Assembly: GCA_016871135.1 (NCBI GenBank)
Contig: VFZQ01000206.1
Coordinates: 1-8,289 of the forward strand
DNA length: 8,289 nt
Reading direction: 5' to 3'
Origin: Acidobacteriota bacterium
Lineage (GTDB): Bacteria > Acidobacteriota > Terriglobia > Bryobacterales > Bryobacteraceae
Position numbers and translations under genes: made by a program. The notes beneath the pieces are model-generated. The model made no database searches. It was given only the letters and a program-made list of their open reading frames with translations, and had not been told where the DNA came from. This document shows positions 1 through 5,545 of this stretch, one piece after another (the stretch's first letter is position 1; the number at the start of each line of letters is the position of its first letter).

Positions 1-760
1 CGCGGCCCAGCGTCTTGACTTTGATGCGGCCGTCCTGCGGGAGCCGCCGCTCGGCGATGTTCAACTTCGCCATCAGCTTGACGCGGCTGATGAGAGCGGC
101 CTTCATCTCCTTGGGCGGCGGGTCTTGTTCGTACATCACGCCGTCGATGCGGAAGCGGATGCGGAAGAGTTTTTCGAACGGTTCGATGTGAATATCGCTG
201 GCGCGCTTCTCGACAGCCGCGGCGATCGTCGCGTTGACCATGCGGATCACCGGCGCTTCACTCGCCATGTCGCGCAAGTGTTCGAGATCTTCGTTGCCGG
301 CCCCGCCTTCGCCGAAATCCGTTTCGTTCTCGACGCGCGCCGACTGCCCGTAGAGCTTGTCGATCGCGTCGAGGATTTCGCTCTCGGCCGCCAGCACCGG
401 TGTGACTTTCAGGCCCGTAAATCCGCGCACGGCGGCGATAGTTTCAAAATCGAGCGGATCGGCCATCGCCAGCGTCAGTCCGCCGTCTTGCAAGCCGTAC
501 GGCAAACAACGAGACTGCCGCAGAAACCGCGCGGCCAGGCCTTCGGTCTCTGGCGCGGTGAAATTCGCGCCGTCGATCGCGACCAGCGGCAGTCGCAATT
601 GTTCGCTTAGCGCGGCGAGAATATCGCGCTGCGCGACAAAGCCGAGGTCGACCAGAATCTTACCGATTTTTTCGCCGCGCTCCTTTTGCAGTTCGAGGGC
701 GCGATCGAGGTCCTCTTGCTGGATCAGTTGCTTGGCGATAAGCAGTTCGCCCAGGCGCAT
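1..760 (-). CDS. GspE/PilB-type secretion ATPase, N-terminal part (cut by window edge)
   Basis: The 253 visible residues are the N-terminal half of a type II secretion / type IV pilus assembly ATPase, a cytoplasmic hexameric motor. Residues 2-54 hold two 24-residue MshEN motifs (from RLGELL to Q25, and from KIGKIL to Q54) with a 5-residue spacer. The rest of the MshEN/GSPII_E_N domain reaches to about residue 137. From residue 169 the core family signature follows: APVIRMVN, then ASDIHIEP (187-194), RFRIDG (202-207) and ERRLPQDGRI (237-246). Walker A and B, the Asp box and any Cys-rich zinc motif lie beyond the window, so catalytic competence cannot be judged. The start ATG shares its A with the TGA of the upstream small-protein gene, implying translational coupling. 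GspE fits slightly better than PilB, but without the neighbouring pilin or secretin genes the choice is open. Confidence 0.93.
   Translation of the reverse strand, partial: MRLGELLIAKQLIQQEDLDRALELQKERGEKIGKILVDLGFVAQRDILAALSEQLRLPLVAIDGANFTAPETEGLAARFLRQSRCLPYGLQDGGLTLAMADPLDFETIAAVRGFTGLKVTPVLAAESEILDAIDKLYGQSARVENETDFGEGGAGNEDLEHLRDMASEAPVIRMVNATIAAAVEKRASDIHIEPFEKLFRIRFRIDGVMYEQDPPPKEMKAALISRVKLMAKLNIAERRLPQDGRIKVKTLGR
599..757 (-). other. Tandem MshEN motifs (predicted c-di-GMP-binding site) within the secretion ATPase
   Basis: Residues 2-25 and 31-54 of the ATPase each follow the 24-residue MshEN pattern (R/K)(L/I)Gxx(L)(L/V)xxx(G)(I/V)xxxx(L/I)xxxLxxQ, separated by exactly five residues (26-30). 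Seen directly: R2-L3-G4, L6-L7, L12-I13, L18, L22, Q25 in the first copy, and K31-I32-G33, L36-V37, G40-F41-V42, I47, L51, Q54 in the second. Deviations are Q11 where the first copy usually has Gly, and Lys for Arg in the second. In characterised MshE-type ATPases this pair binds cyclic-di-GMP; binding here is inferred. Confidence 0.7.
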
Positions 761-1278
761 CAGAACTCTTTCACGGCGATAGCGGCCATCGCCTTTAGCT
801 TCTGTCCGGTCAATCCCGCTTGCAGCGCCTCGCGCGGGGCTTCCATCACGATCTGCGATGGCAGGTCTTTTGTGTTTTCGTACGGCAAGTGAAACAGCAG
901 CATCGATACAACGATTTTCTCGGTTGCCGGGAGTGGGTCCATTGCGCCGGCGGCCGCAATCATCATCTCCTGCATCGCGGTCTTCAACATCGGTAGCCGT
1001 TCGAGCTTCCGCTTGCGCAACGCGGCCTTGTCGGCGTCGGTGATCTGCGGACGAAACGGACTGATTCCCGGGCCTTCCGCCAGATTCACGCGCGCGGTGA
1101 ACACGCAGCCGTAGCCTTCGAGATAGACGCCGTGCGCTTGGCCCAGCAGCAGATACGGTTCACCCGGCCACAGCGCTTCGATGCGCTTGTTCATCGACGT
1201 TTCAACGTTTCCGATGATTGCGCGGTTGACTGGCGCGGCGAATAGAGACGCCGCAAAAACAAGGGCAAGGGTTCTCAT
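760..1278 (-). CDS. Small exported protein of unknown function, between anti-sigma and secretion ATPase genes
   Basis: I do not recognise a named family for this 172-residue protein. It opens with a short hydrophobic segment after one Arg (residues 1-15, ending LFAAP), which looks like a Sec signal peptide, so a periplasmic or outer location is likely. The mature part contains a glycine/aromatic stretch (GVYLEGYGCVF, 50-60) with a single Cys, then ARVNLAEGPGISPF (62-75), a basic helical segment (87-103), and an Ala/Met-rich helix that leads to the C terminus. No catalytic motif or later membrane segment is visible. Its ATG overlaps the anti-sigma stop by 4 bases (ATGA), and its TGA shares one base with the ATPase ATG, so it is made as part of the same operon. 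A role linked to envelope sensing or secretion is inferred only from position. Confidence 0.85.
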   Translation of the reverse strand: MRTLALVFAASLFAAPVNRAIIGNVETSMNKRIEALWPGEPYLLLGQAHGVYLEGYGCVFTARVNLAEGPGISPFRPQITDADKAALRKRKLERLPMLKTAMQEMMIAAAGAMDPLPATEKIVVSMLLFHLPYENTKDLPSQIVMEAPREALQAGLTGQKLKAMAAIAVKEF

Positions 1279-1847
1279 TGAAACTCACTCCGACGAAGGT
1301 AGTCGACCTTCTTCTTTTCCTGTTCGTAGTTATAAGCCGCTTCCATCGCCCGCGCTTCTTCGCGGCGGATGCGTTGGTACTTCGATTCAGCCTCCTGCAT
1401 CACCGACGCCAACTGCGTCTTGTGCCGTGCCTCGGCTTGTTCCAAGGCGGCCGGCAGCGCGCGCGCGACGCCCTCGGCGATGCGCCGCTCAAACGCGGCT
1501 TGATCGAACTGCGCGACCGGCGTGGGAGCCGGCACAGGCTGTTGATGCACCGCATGAAACACAATCGCCGCGGCAACCAGTGCCGCTGACGCAAACCCAA
1601 GCTGCGGCCCGGCCGAGAGCCACCGCTGCCACCACTTCGGTTCAAAGACAGGATCGGAGACAAACGCGATCCGTCGCGGCATCTCCTCCTCGCGGACGGA
1701 AAACAGCGCCGTCTGCGTGACTTGCAGCCGGGCGTACTCGTCGCGCAGAGTGGGGTCGGCGTGCAAAGCGGCTTCCACCTCGCGGCGCTCGGCGGCGTTT
1801 AGTTCGCCGAAGACGTAATCTTTCAGTTGATCAGGCGTTACTTTCAT
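1275..1847 (-). CDS. Membrane-spanning anti-sigma factor (zinc-less)
   Basis: This 190-residue protein would hold the ECF sigma factor encoded just upstream. Residues 1-45 form the helical N-terminal domain of the anti-sigma type (LKDYVFGELNAAERREVEAAL and following). The HxxxCxxC zinc motif of the common ZAS fold is absent, as is any Cys. One membrane helix lies at about 83-99, after a Trp-rich interface (KWWQRW, 71-76). A Pro-rich hinge (104-110) precedes a long charged helix, probably a coiled coil (about 117-186), expected in the periplasm. I chose ATG at 1847 because a GGAG lies 6 bases upstream; another in-frame ATG at 1868 would add seven residues with no better site. The gene begins 17 bases inside the sigma reading frame, and its stop overlaps the next ATG. 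Regulated proteolysis or ligand release are both possible mechanisms. Confidence 0.85.
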   Translation of the reverse strand: MKVTPDQLKDYVFGELNAAERREVEAALHADPTLRDEYARLQVTQTALFSVREEEMPRRIAFVSDPVFEPKWWQRWLSAGPQLGFASAALVAAAIVFHAVHQQPVPAPTPVAQFDQAAFERRIAEGVARALPAALEQAEARHKTQLASVMQEAESKYQRIRREEARAMEAAYNYEQEKKKVDYLRRSEFQ

Positions 1848-2388
1848 TGCGGACTCCAGTTGGTGCAAGCGCGGTCTTGAGAAGGTCCATCGCCGTGTAC
1901 AGTCGCGATTTGACCGTGGAGAGAGGGCAGTCGAGAATTTCGGCCATCTCTTCGAATTTGAAGCCTTGGTAGACCTTGAGGATCACGGCCTCCCGCTGCT
2001 CGGGGCTGAGCCGCGTCATGGCGGCTTCCACGGCGAGCGCGGTTTCGACCGGCAGCATTCCGCCGCCGCCCGGACCGATATCGACGGGCGCGGTGTCGAT
2101 ATCGTCCTCGGGTTTTCGGCGGCGGAGCATGGAATAGGCTTCGTTGTGCGCGATCCGGAAGAGCCAGCCGCTGAAGCGCGCCGGATCTTCCAGTTTTTTC
2201 AGATTTTGGTAAGCCTTCAGGAAGGCGTCTTGACACAGATCGAGAGCGTCCTCACGGTTCCGAACCAGCTTGAGGATGTAGTTGTAGACACGCTTCTCCC
2301 AGCGCGAAACGAGCAGGTTGTAGGCGTCCACGCTGCCCTTTTGCGCTTTGAGGATCAGATCGCGGTCTTCAACCTCGCGGAAGATCAA
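1831..2388 (-). CDS. ECF-type RNA polymerase sigma factor (sigma-70 family)
   Basis: The product (185 residues from TTG at 2388) has the two domains of an ECF sigma factor. Region 2 spans about 21-90, with YNYILKLVRNREDALDLCQD, AFLKAYQNL and the -10-recognition helix ending FSGWLFRIAHNEAYSMLRRRK. Region 4 spans about 119-172, with LSPEQREAVILKVYQG, the helix-turn-helix FKFEEMAEILDCPLSTVKSRL and a final amphipathic helix. A Gly-rich linker (105-110) joins them; regions 1.1 and 3 are absent, as usual for the class. The frame is open up to an ATG at 2502, but that start would lie 47 bases inside the phosphatase gene and add a non-conserved basic tail. TTG at 2388 has a purine-rich GAGAGAG stretch upstream and starts shortly before the conserved region. 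The overlap with the anti-sigma gene supports a cognate pair. The start is the main uncertainty. Confidence 0.93.
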   Translation of the reverse strand: MIFREVEDRDLILKAQKGSVDAYNLLVSRWEKRVYNYILKLVRNREDALDLCQDAFLKAYQNLKKLEDPARFSGWLFRIAHNEAYSMLRRRKPEDDIDTAPVDIGPGGGGMLPVETALAVEAAMTRLSPEQREAVILKVYQGFKFEEMAEILDCPLSTVKSRLYTAMDLLKTALAPTGVRNESNA

Positions 2389-2455
2389 GGAAGCTCTCTC
2401 TTTCCGGTAAGACGCCGCCGGGCTCCAAAAAGCCGGAGGGGTCCTGGGAATTAGT
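2389..2455. other. 67-base spacer between phosphatase and sigma genes
   Basis: This short gap should carry the promoter or leader of the sigma/anti-sigma/secretion operon if the operon is independently transcribed. I looked for an ECF-type GGAAC...CGTC pair at the usual spacing and for a sigma-70 pair, and found none that is convincing. A weak inverted repeat (CTCC...GGAG around 2423-2438, 8-base loop) is too short to call a terminator. Read-through from the phosphatase gene therefore remains possible. Confidence 0.5.
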
Positions 2456-3262
2456 TTACCGGAGCGCCCGCCCCTCCCAGCACGCGTGCGGTTTGAGGCC
2501 AAGAGCCCTGATCACCGTCGGCGCCATGTCGATGTTGCGGACGGGCGGCTTCAACTCGCGCTTGGGGATGCCGGGACCAGCGAAAATGAGCGGAATCTCA
2601 AGCTCGAACGTCGTATCGCTACCGTGTTTGGTCCCTGTGCCACCGTGGTCGGCGACGATGACGATCAGCGTTTTGTCGAGAGGCACGGCGGCTGTGAGCC
2701 TGCCGATCAAGCCATCGATGATCTTAACGGCGTCCTTGTATTCAGGGCCTTCCCAGGTCTTGCCATGGCCGGCGTGGTCTACATCGTCCAGATGCACCCA
2801 AAGCAGATATGGCTTGTGTTGCTTAAAGTAGGCGATGGCGGCGTCGGTGGCCTGCGGCGAACCGAGGACATGTTCGACGTGGGCGGTGTTTTTTTCCACC
2901 AGCCGGCCGAATCCTTTCCAATCGTGGATCGCGGCGAGTTTGGCTTTGGGGCGTTGCGCGTGGATGACGCCGAACAGGCCCGGGAAAAGGCCATCGGGGC
3001 CGGTACAGGCGGGATCAATCTTATTATTAAAGCGCTCCCACTCGTTCGAGTGTACGCCGTGCATTTCGGGGCCGGCGCCGGAAATCAGCGACATCCAGTT
3101 CGGTGAACTGACGGTGGGCATGACGCCTCGCGAGGCGAGGGTCCACATGCCACGGTTCATGAGTGCGTGGATGTGCGGCGTATCGGCATCGCGGACGCCA
3201 GCGTTGGAGAGGCCGTCGACTCCGATGATGAGGACGTGCTGGATGGCGGCAAGAAGAAGCAT
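2456..3262 (-). CDS. Alkaline phosphatase superfamily protein, phosphodiesterase/nucleotide pyrophosphatase type
   Basis: The 268-residue product has the ordered metal motifs of the type I phosphodiesterase/nucleotide pyrophosphatase family. IIGVDG gives Asp16. PTVSSPNW (49-56) is the nucleophile loop, where Ser52 aligns with the family's catalytic Thr/Ser. SGAGPEMHG (61-69) follows. DDVDHAGH (159-166) gives Asp162 and His166, VADHGG (203-208) gives Asp205-His206, and KHG gives His213. These would hold two metal ions, usually zinc, for hydrolysing phosphate mono- or diesters; the substrate cannot be read from sequence. At 268 residues it is a compact member without added domains. A short hydrophobic N terminus (MLLLAAIQHVLIIGVDG) may be a weak signal peptide or simply the first core strand. 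ATG at 3262 is preferred. An in-frame TTG at 3289 would add nine residues (MRNNSILCR) with a more signal-like basic region. Confidence 0.88.
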   Translation of the reverse strand: MLLLAAIQHVLIIGVDGLSNAGVRDADTPHIHALMNRGMWTLASRGVMPTVSSPNWMSLISGAGPEMHGVHSNEWERFNNKIDPACTGPDGLFPGLFGVIHAQRPKAKLAAIHDWKGFGRLVEKNTAHVEHVLGSPQATDAAIAYFKQHKPYLLWVHLDDVDHAGHGKTWEGPEYKDAVKIIDGLIGRLTAAVPLDKTLIVIVADHGGTGTKHGSDTTFELEIPLIFAGPGIPKRELKPPVRNIDMAPTVIRALGLKPHACWEGRALR

Positions 3263-3279
3263 CCTACATAGGATAGAAT
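3261..3279. promoter_or_regulatory. Putative divergent promoter with inverted repeat
   Basis: ATCCTACATAGGAT (3261-3274) is a perfect 6-bp inverted repeat with a 2-base centre. On the plus strand TAGAAT (3274-3279) matches the TATAAT consensus at five of six positions. A start point seven bases on (about 3286) would leave about three bases before the ATG at 3289. On the minus strand TATCCT (3275-3270) would start transcription near 3263, one base from the ATG at 3262. No clear -35 element is seen for either direction, and neither gene has a well-placed Shine-Dalgarno sequence. Leaderless divergent transcription is therefore an inference that fits the spacing. Confidence 0.4.
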
Positions 3280-3288
3280 TGTTCCGCA

Positions 3289-3939
3289 ATGCGACTATTG
3301 CTTCTCAGCGCCGCCGCCTGCGCCGCGCAGACATTTTTGTTGGACTCGATGGAGGGATTGTCGACACGCCGCGTCGTCGCGGTGGTCGCCGAGCACAAGG
3401 GCAAGAAGGGGGTCCGCGTAACCGAGCCGCCGGGCCAAACGGGCGAGAACGAAGACCGTGTGGTGCTGTTGCCGGTGAAGGATTTTGAAAGCGGCGTGAT
3501 CGAAGCCGAGATCAGCGGTGAGCCGGGGCCGGGCGCGGCGGGCGGCGCGCGCGGGTTTGTCGGTATCGCGTTCCGCGTGAGCGATACGCCGAACACGTTC
3601 GACGCCTTCTACCTGCGGCCGACCAATGGGCGCGCCGACGATCAGGTGCGGCGCAATCATTCGGCGCAATACATCTCGCATCCTCAATACACGTGGAGTC
3701 TGCTGCGAGAGAAAGAACCGAAGAAATACGAAAGCTACGTCGATCTACAGCCGGGCGAATGGACGCGGGTGCGGATCGAAGTTGACGGCGTGAAGGCGAA
3801 GTTGTTCGTGCACGGCGCGTCGCAGCCGACGTTGATTGTGAACGACTTGAAGCAAGGCGCGTGGAAGGGGCAAGTTGGGTTGTGGATCGGCCCGGGAACG
3901 ATCGGACATTTTCGGAATGTAAAGGTGACCAAAAAATGA
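3289..3939 (+). CDS. Exported LamG/DUF1080-like beta-sandwich protein
   Basis: This 216-residue protein starts with a short Sec-type signal (MRLLLLSAAACAAQ, cleavage probably near residue 14). The rest looks like one concanavalin A-like jelly-roll of the LamG / 3-keto-disaccharide hydrolase (DUF1080) kind. Visible strands are FESGVIEAEISG (66-77), GFVGIAFRVSD (89-99), FDAFYLRPTN (104-113), GEWTRVRIEVDGVKAKLFV (156-174), TLIVNDL (181-187) and GQVGLWIGPGTIGHFRNVKV (194-213). The WT-x-VRIEV-x-G and final FRN-x-K(V/I) patterns are typical of that fold. Such domains bind or cleave sugars outside the cytoplasm, but I cannot point to a catalytic residue with confidence. Its TGA overlaps the ATG of the dehydratase gene (ATGA), so it probably opens a four-gene operon. 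There is no Shine-Dalgarno at normal distance (AGGA is 15 bases away), in line with a leaderless start. Confidence 0.82.
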   Translation: MRLLLLSAAACAAQTFLLDSMEGLSTRRVVAVVAEHKGKKGVRVTEPPGQTGENEDRVVLLPVKDFESGVIEAEISGEPGPGAAGGARGFVGIAFRVSDTPNTFDAFYLRPTNGRADDQVRRNHSAQYISHPQYTWSLLREKEPKKYESYVDLQPGEWTRVRIEVDGVKAKLFVHGASQPTLIVNDLKQGAWKGQVGLWIGPGTIGHFRNVKVTKK

Positions 3940-3995
3940 ATCGTCGCGATTTCTTGACAGCGGGAGTTACGCTGCCTTCGCTCGCATGGGCGCAG
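3936..3995 (+). other. Twin-arginine (Tat) signal peptide of the dehydratase-like enzyme
   Basis: Residues 1-20 read RRDFL at positions 3-7, followed by a moderately hydrophobic stretch and a small-residue end (AWAQ), probably cut after A19 or near it. RRxFL is the core of the Tat motif; the folded, metal-loaded enzyme would be exported. Such signals on sugar-processing enzymes are known from Acidobacteria and Planctomycetes. Confidence 0.82.
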
Positions 3996-5159
3996 GAGAA
4001 AAGCAAGCTAAAGATCACGGACATCAAGATTGTCCGCACTCGGCCGAGGAAGCCGTATCCCGCGTACAAGCCGGCCGCGGGAGCGTGGTCGACGCAGGGC
4101 GTTGAAGTCGCTAATCCGGTGTCGATCTATCCGGAGTTCAAGCCTCGGCGCGAGCTGTTCGCGGCGACGAATGTGCCGTCGTTTACCGTCGAAGTAACGA
4201 CGGACAAAGGCATCAAAGGCTACGGCAACGGCGGGCCGGGTGGCGGCGCGATCGTGACGGGGCACTTGGCGAAGTTGATGATGGGCCGCGATCCGTTCGA
4301 TATTGAGCGCAACTGGGATATCTGCTGGCGGTCGACGATGTCGTACGGGCGCATGGGCGTTACGATGAACGCGATCAGCGGGTTTGATATGGCGCTATGG
4401 GACATCGTCGGCAAGGCGCTGAACATGCCGGTGTACAAGCTGCTCGGCGGTGAGACGAAAGACCGCGTGCCGACGTACTGCACGGGCAACGATATCGAAC
4501 AGCACGTGGAATTCGGTTACAAGCGGCTGAAGCTGGCCATTCCGCATGGGCGCGCCAGCGGCCGCGAGGGTATGCGCGAAAATCTCGAACTGGTGAAGCG
4601 CGCGCGCGCGGCGCTGGGACCGGACGGCGACATCATGCTCGATTGCTGGATGGCTTGGGACGAGTGGTACACGATCGAGATGTGCGAGATGATGGCGCCG
4701 TATCGCGTGTACTGGGTCGAGGAAGTTTTGCAGCCGCACGACTACGCGGGCTTCGGGCGATTGAACGCGGCGATCAAGTCGACGCGGATTGCGACGGGCG
4801 AGCATGAGTACGGGCGCTACGGATTCCGCTATCTGCTCGAGGCGAAGGGTGCCTCGATCTGGCAGCCGGACATTCAATGGTGCGGCGGGTTGACGGAGTT
4901 GCGAAAAATCGGCGCGATGGCGGCGGCTTACGACATTCCGGTGATTCCGCACGGCGGCGGATTAAACGGTTCGACGCACTGGTCGATCGCCAACGTCAAC
5001 GCGCCGTGGGCCGAATTGTTCCTGCCGGCGCCGGGCGGACCTAAGGAGGTCTACCAGATGTTCGAAGAGATCTACAACATCTCACGCGGGCCGGAGGGTA
5101 TTTATATGCGGCCGCACGACCGCCCGGGTTGGGGCTGGGACACAGAGGTAGTTGGCTAA
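3936..5159 (+). CDS. Tat-exported mandelate racemase/muconate lactonizing family enzyme, L-rhamnonate dehydratase-like
   Basis: The 407-residue enzyme belongs to the enolase superfamily and resembles L-rhamnonate dehydratase (RhmD), which converts a sugar acid to its 2-keto-3-deoxy form. Seen directly: a capping domain to about residue 145; MNAISGFDMALWDIVGKAL (144-162) then PVYKLLGG; metal ligands at D236 (MLDCWM), E262 (WVEEVLQP) and E289 (TGEHEYG); QPDIQWCGGLT (310-320) with D312; and IPHGGG with catalytic-type H339. The C-terminal DRPGWG matches the RhmD tail (DKPGFG). The order LDCWM / WxEE / GEH / QPDxxWCGGLT / PHG is shared with RhmD more than with other branches. The N terminus MNRRDFLTAGVTLPSLAWAQ is a twin-arginine signal, unusual for a sugar-acid dehydratase. 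ATG 3936 is fixed by that signal and an AAGGTG 8 bases upstream. The exact sugar acid is unproven. Confidence 0.9.
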   Translation: MNRRDFLTAGVTLPSLAWAQEKSKLKITDIKIVRTRPRKPYPAYKPAAGAWSTQGVEVANPVSIYPEFKPRRELFAATNVPSFTVEVTTDKGIKGYGNGGPGGGAIVTGHLAKLMMGRDPFDIERNWDICWRSTMSYGRMGVTMNAISGFDMALWDIVGKALNMPVYKLLGGETKDRVPTYCTGNDIEQHVEFGYKRLKLAIPHGRASGREGMRENLELVKRARAALGPDGDIMLDCWMAWDEWYTIEMCEMMAPYRVYWVEEVLQPHDYAGFGRLNAAIKSTRIATGEHEYGRYGFRYLLEAKGASIWQPDIQWCGGLTELRKIGAMAAAYDIPVIPHGGGLNGSTHWSIANVNAPWAELFLPAPGGPKEVYQMFEEIYNISRGPEGIYMRPHDRPGWGWDTEVVG

Positions 5160-5545
5160 TGTTCGCCGCGGCGCTGGTGGTAATCGCGCTGGCGCCGTGG
5201 GCTGACCCATTCGACTCGGCTTTTGTTTCGAGGGTTCGACGGGATGGGGCGTCTTCCGAAATCGTGTTTCGGCCGGCGCCTGCGCGCGAGTGGGTTTCCT
5301 TCGTGCGCGGGATGCGGGAAGAGGCGCCGGCGAAGCAGCAGTATGTGCAGTTTCTGAAAGACCTGTATGGGTACAACATTGGGGCGTTGAATGCGGCGTA
5401 TGGGATTGAGGCAGGATCGTTCACGGAGTTGTTGACGTACGATTTTCGGAAATTGGATTTGACACGAGAAGCGGTGAAGCGCGACGACGCGTCTTTTCTG
5501 CGAGTGTTGACCGAGGCGGCTGTCGAGGCTACTAAACAAAAATGA
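5159..5545 (+). CDS. Small exported protein with a glycoside-hydrolase-like helical segment
   Basis: This 128-residue protein has no family name that I can assign. Residues 1-15 are hydrophobic (FAAALVVIALAP), consistent with a signal peptide, although there is no basic n-region. The C-terminal two thirds look helical. FLKDLYGYNIGALNAAYG (65-82), followed shortly by SFTELL, recalls the YxxIxALNxAWG...SF segment found inside glycoside hydrolases of the GH42 / agarase type. The catalytic barrel those enzymes need is not present. The Asp-rich RDDASFLRVL (108-117) also fits that impression. It could be a partner subunit, a detached domain or a remnant. The ATG shares its A with the dehydratase TAA (TAATG), with AGAGG 10 bases upstream, and its TGA overlaps the lactonase ATG, so it is a deliberate operon member. 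Signal and motif are seen; the function is unknown. Confidence 0.8.
   Translation: MFAAALVVIALAPWADPFDSAFVSRVRRDGASSEIVFRPAPAREWVSFVRGMREEAPAKQQYVQFLKDLYGYNIGALNAAYGIEAGSFTELLTYDFRKLDLTREAVKRDDASFLRVLTEAAVEATKQK

Noticed and set aside
125..610. 161-codon plus-strand frame at the left edge
   Set aside because: It is the complement of the secretion ATPase N domain, which has strong family motifs on the minus strand.
2423..2438. CTCC...GGAG inverted repeat as a terminator after the phosphatase gene
   Set aside because: The stem is only 4 bp with an 8-base loop and there is no T-run in the right place.
2389..2502. Longer sigma factor starting at ATG 2502
   Set aside because: The extra 38 residues are basic and low in complexity, overlap the phosphatase 3' end by 47 bases and precede the conserved region; TTG 2388 fits better.
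1966..3106. Plus-strand frames opposite the sigma and phosphatase genes (1966-2454, 2486-3106)
   Set aside because: They are antisense to well-supported genes and have no ribosome binding site or domain.
4599..4613. GC-alternating run (gcgcgcgcgcggcgc)
   Set aside because: It encodes KRARAAL within the dehydratase in frame; this is ordinary for GC-rich Arg/Ala codons and not a separate repeat element.
4395..4952. 185-codon minus-strand frame inside the dehydratase gene
   Set aside because: It is a shadow frame; the plus strand here encodes the metal-ligand core of an enolase-superfamily enzyme.
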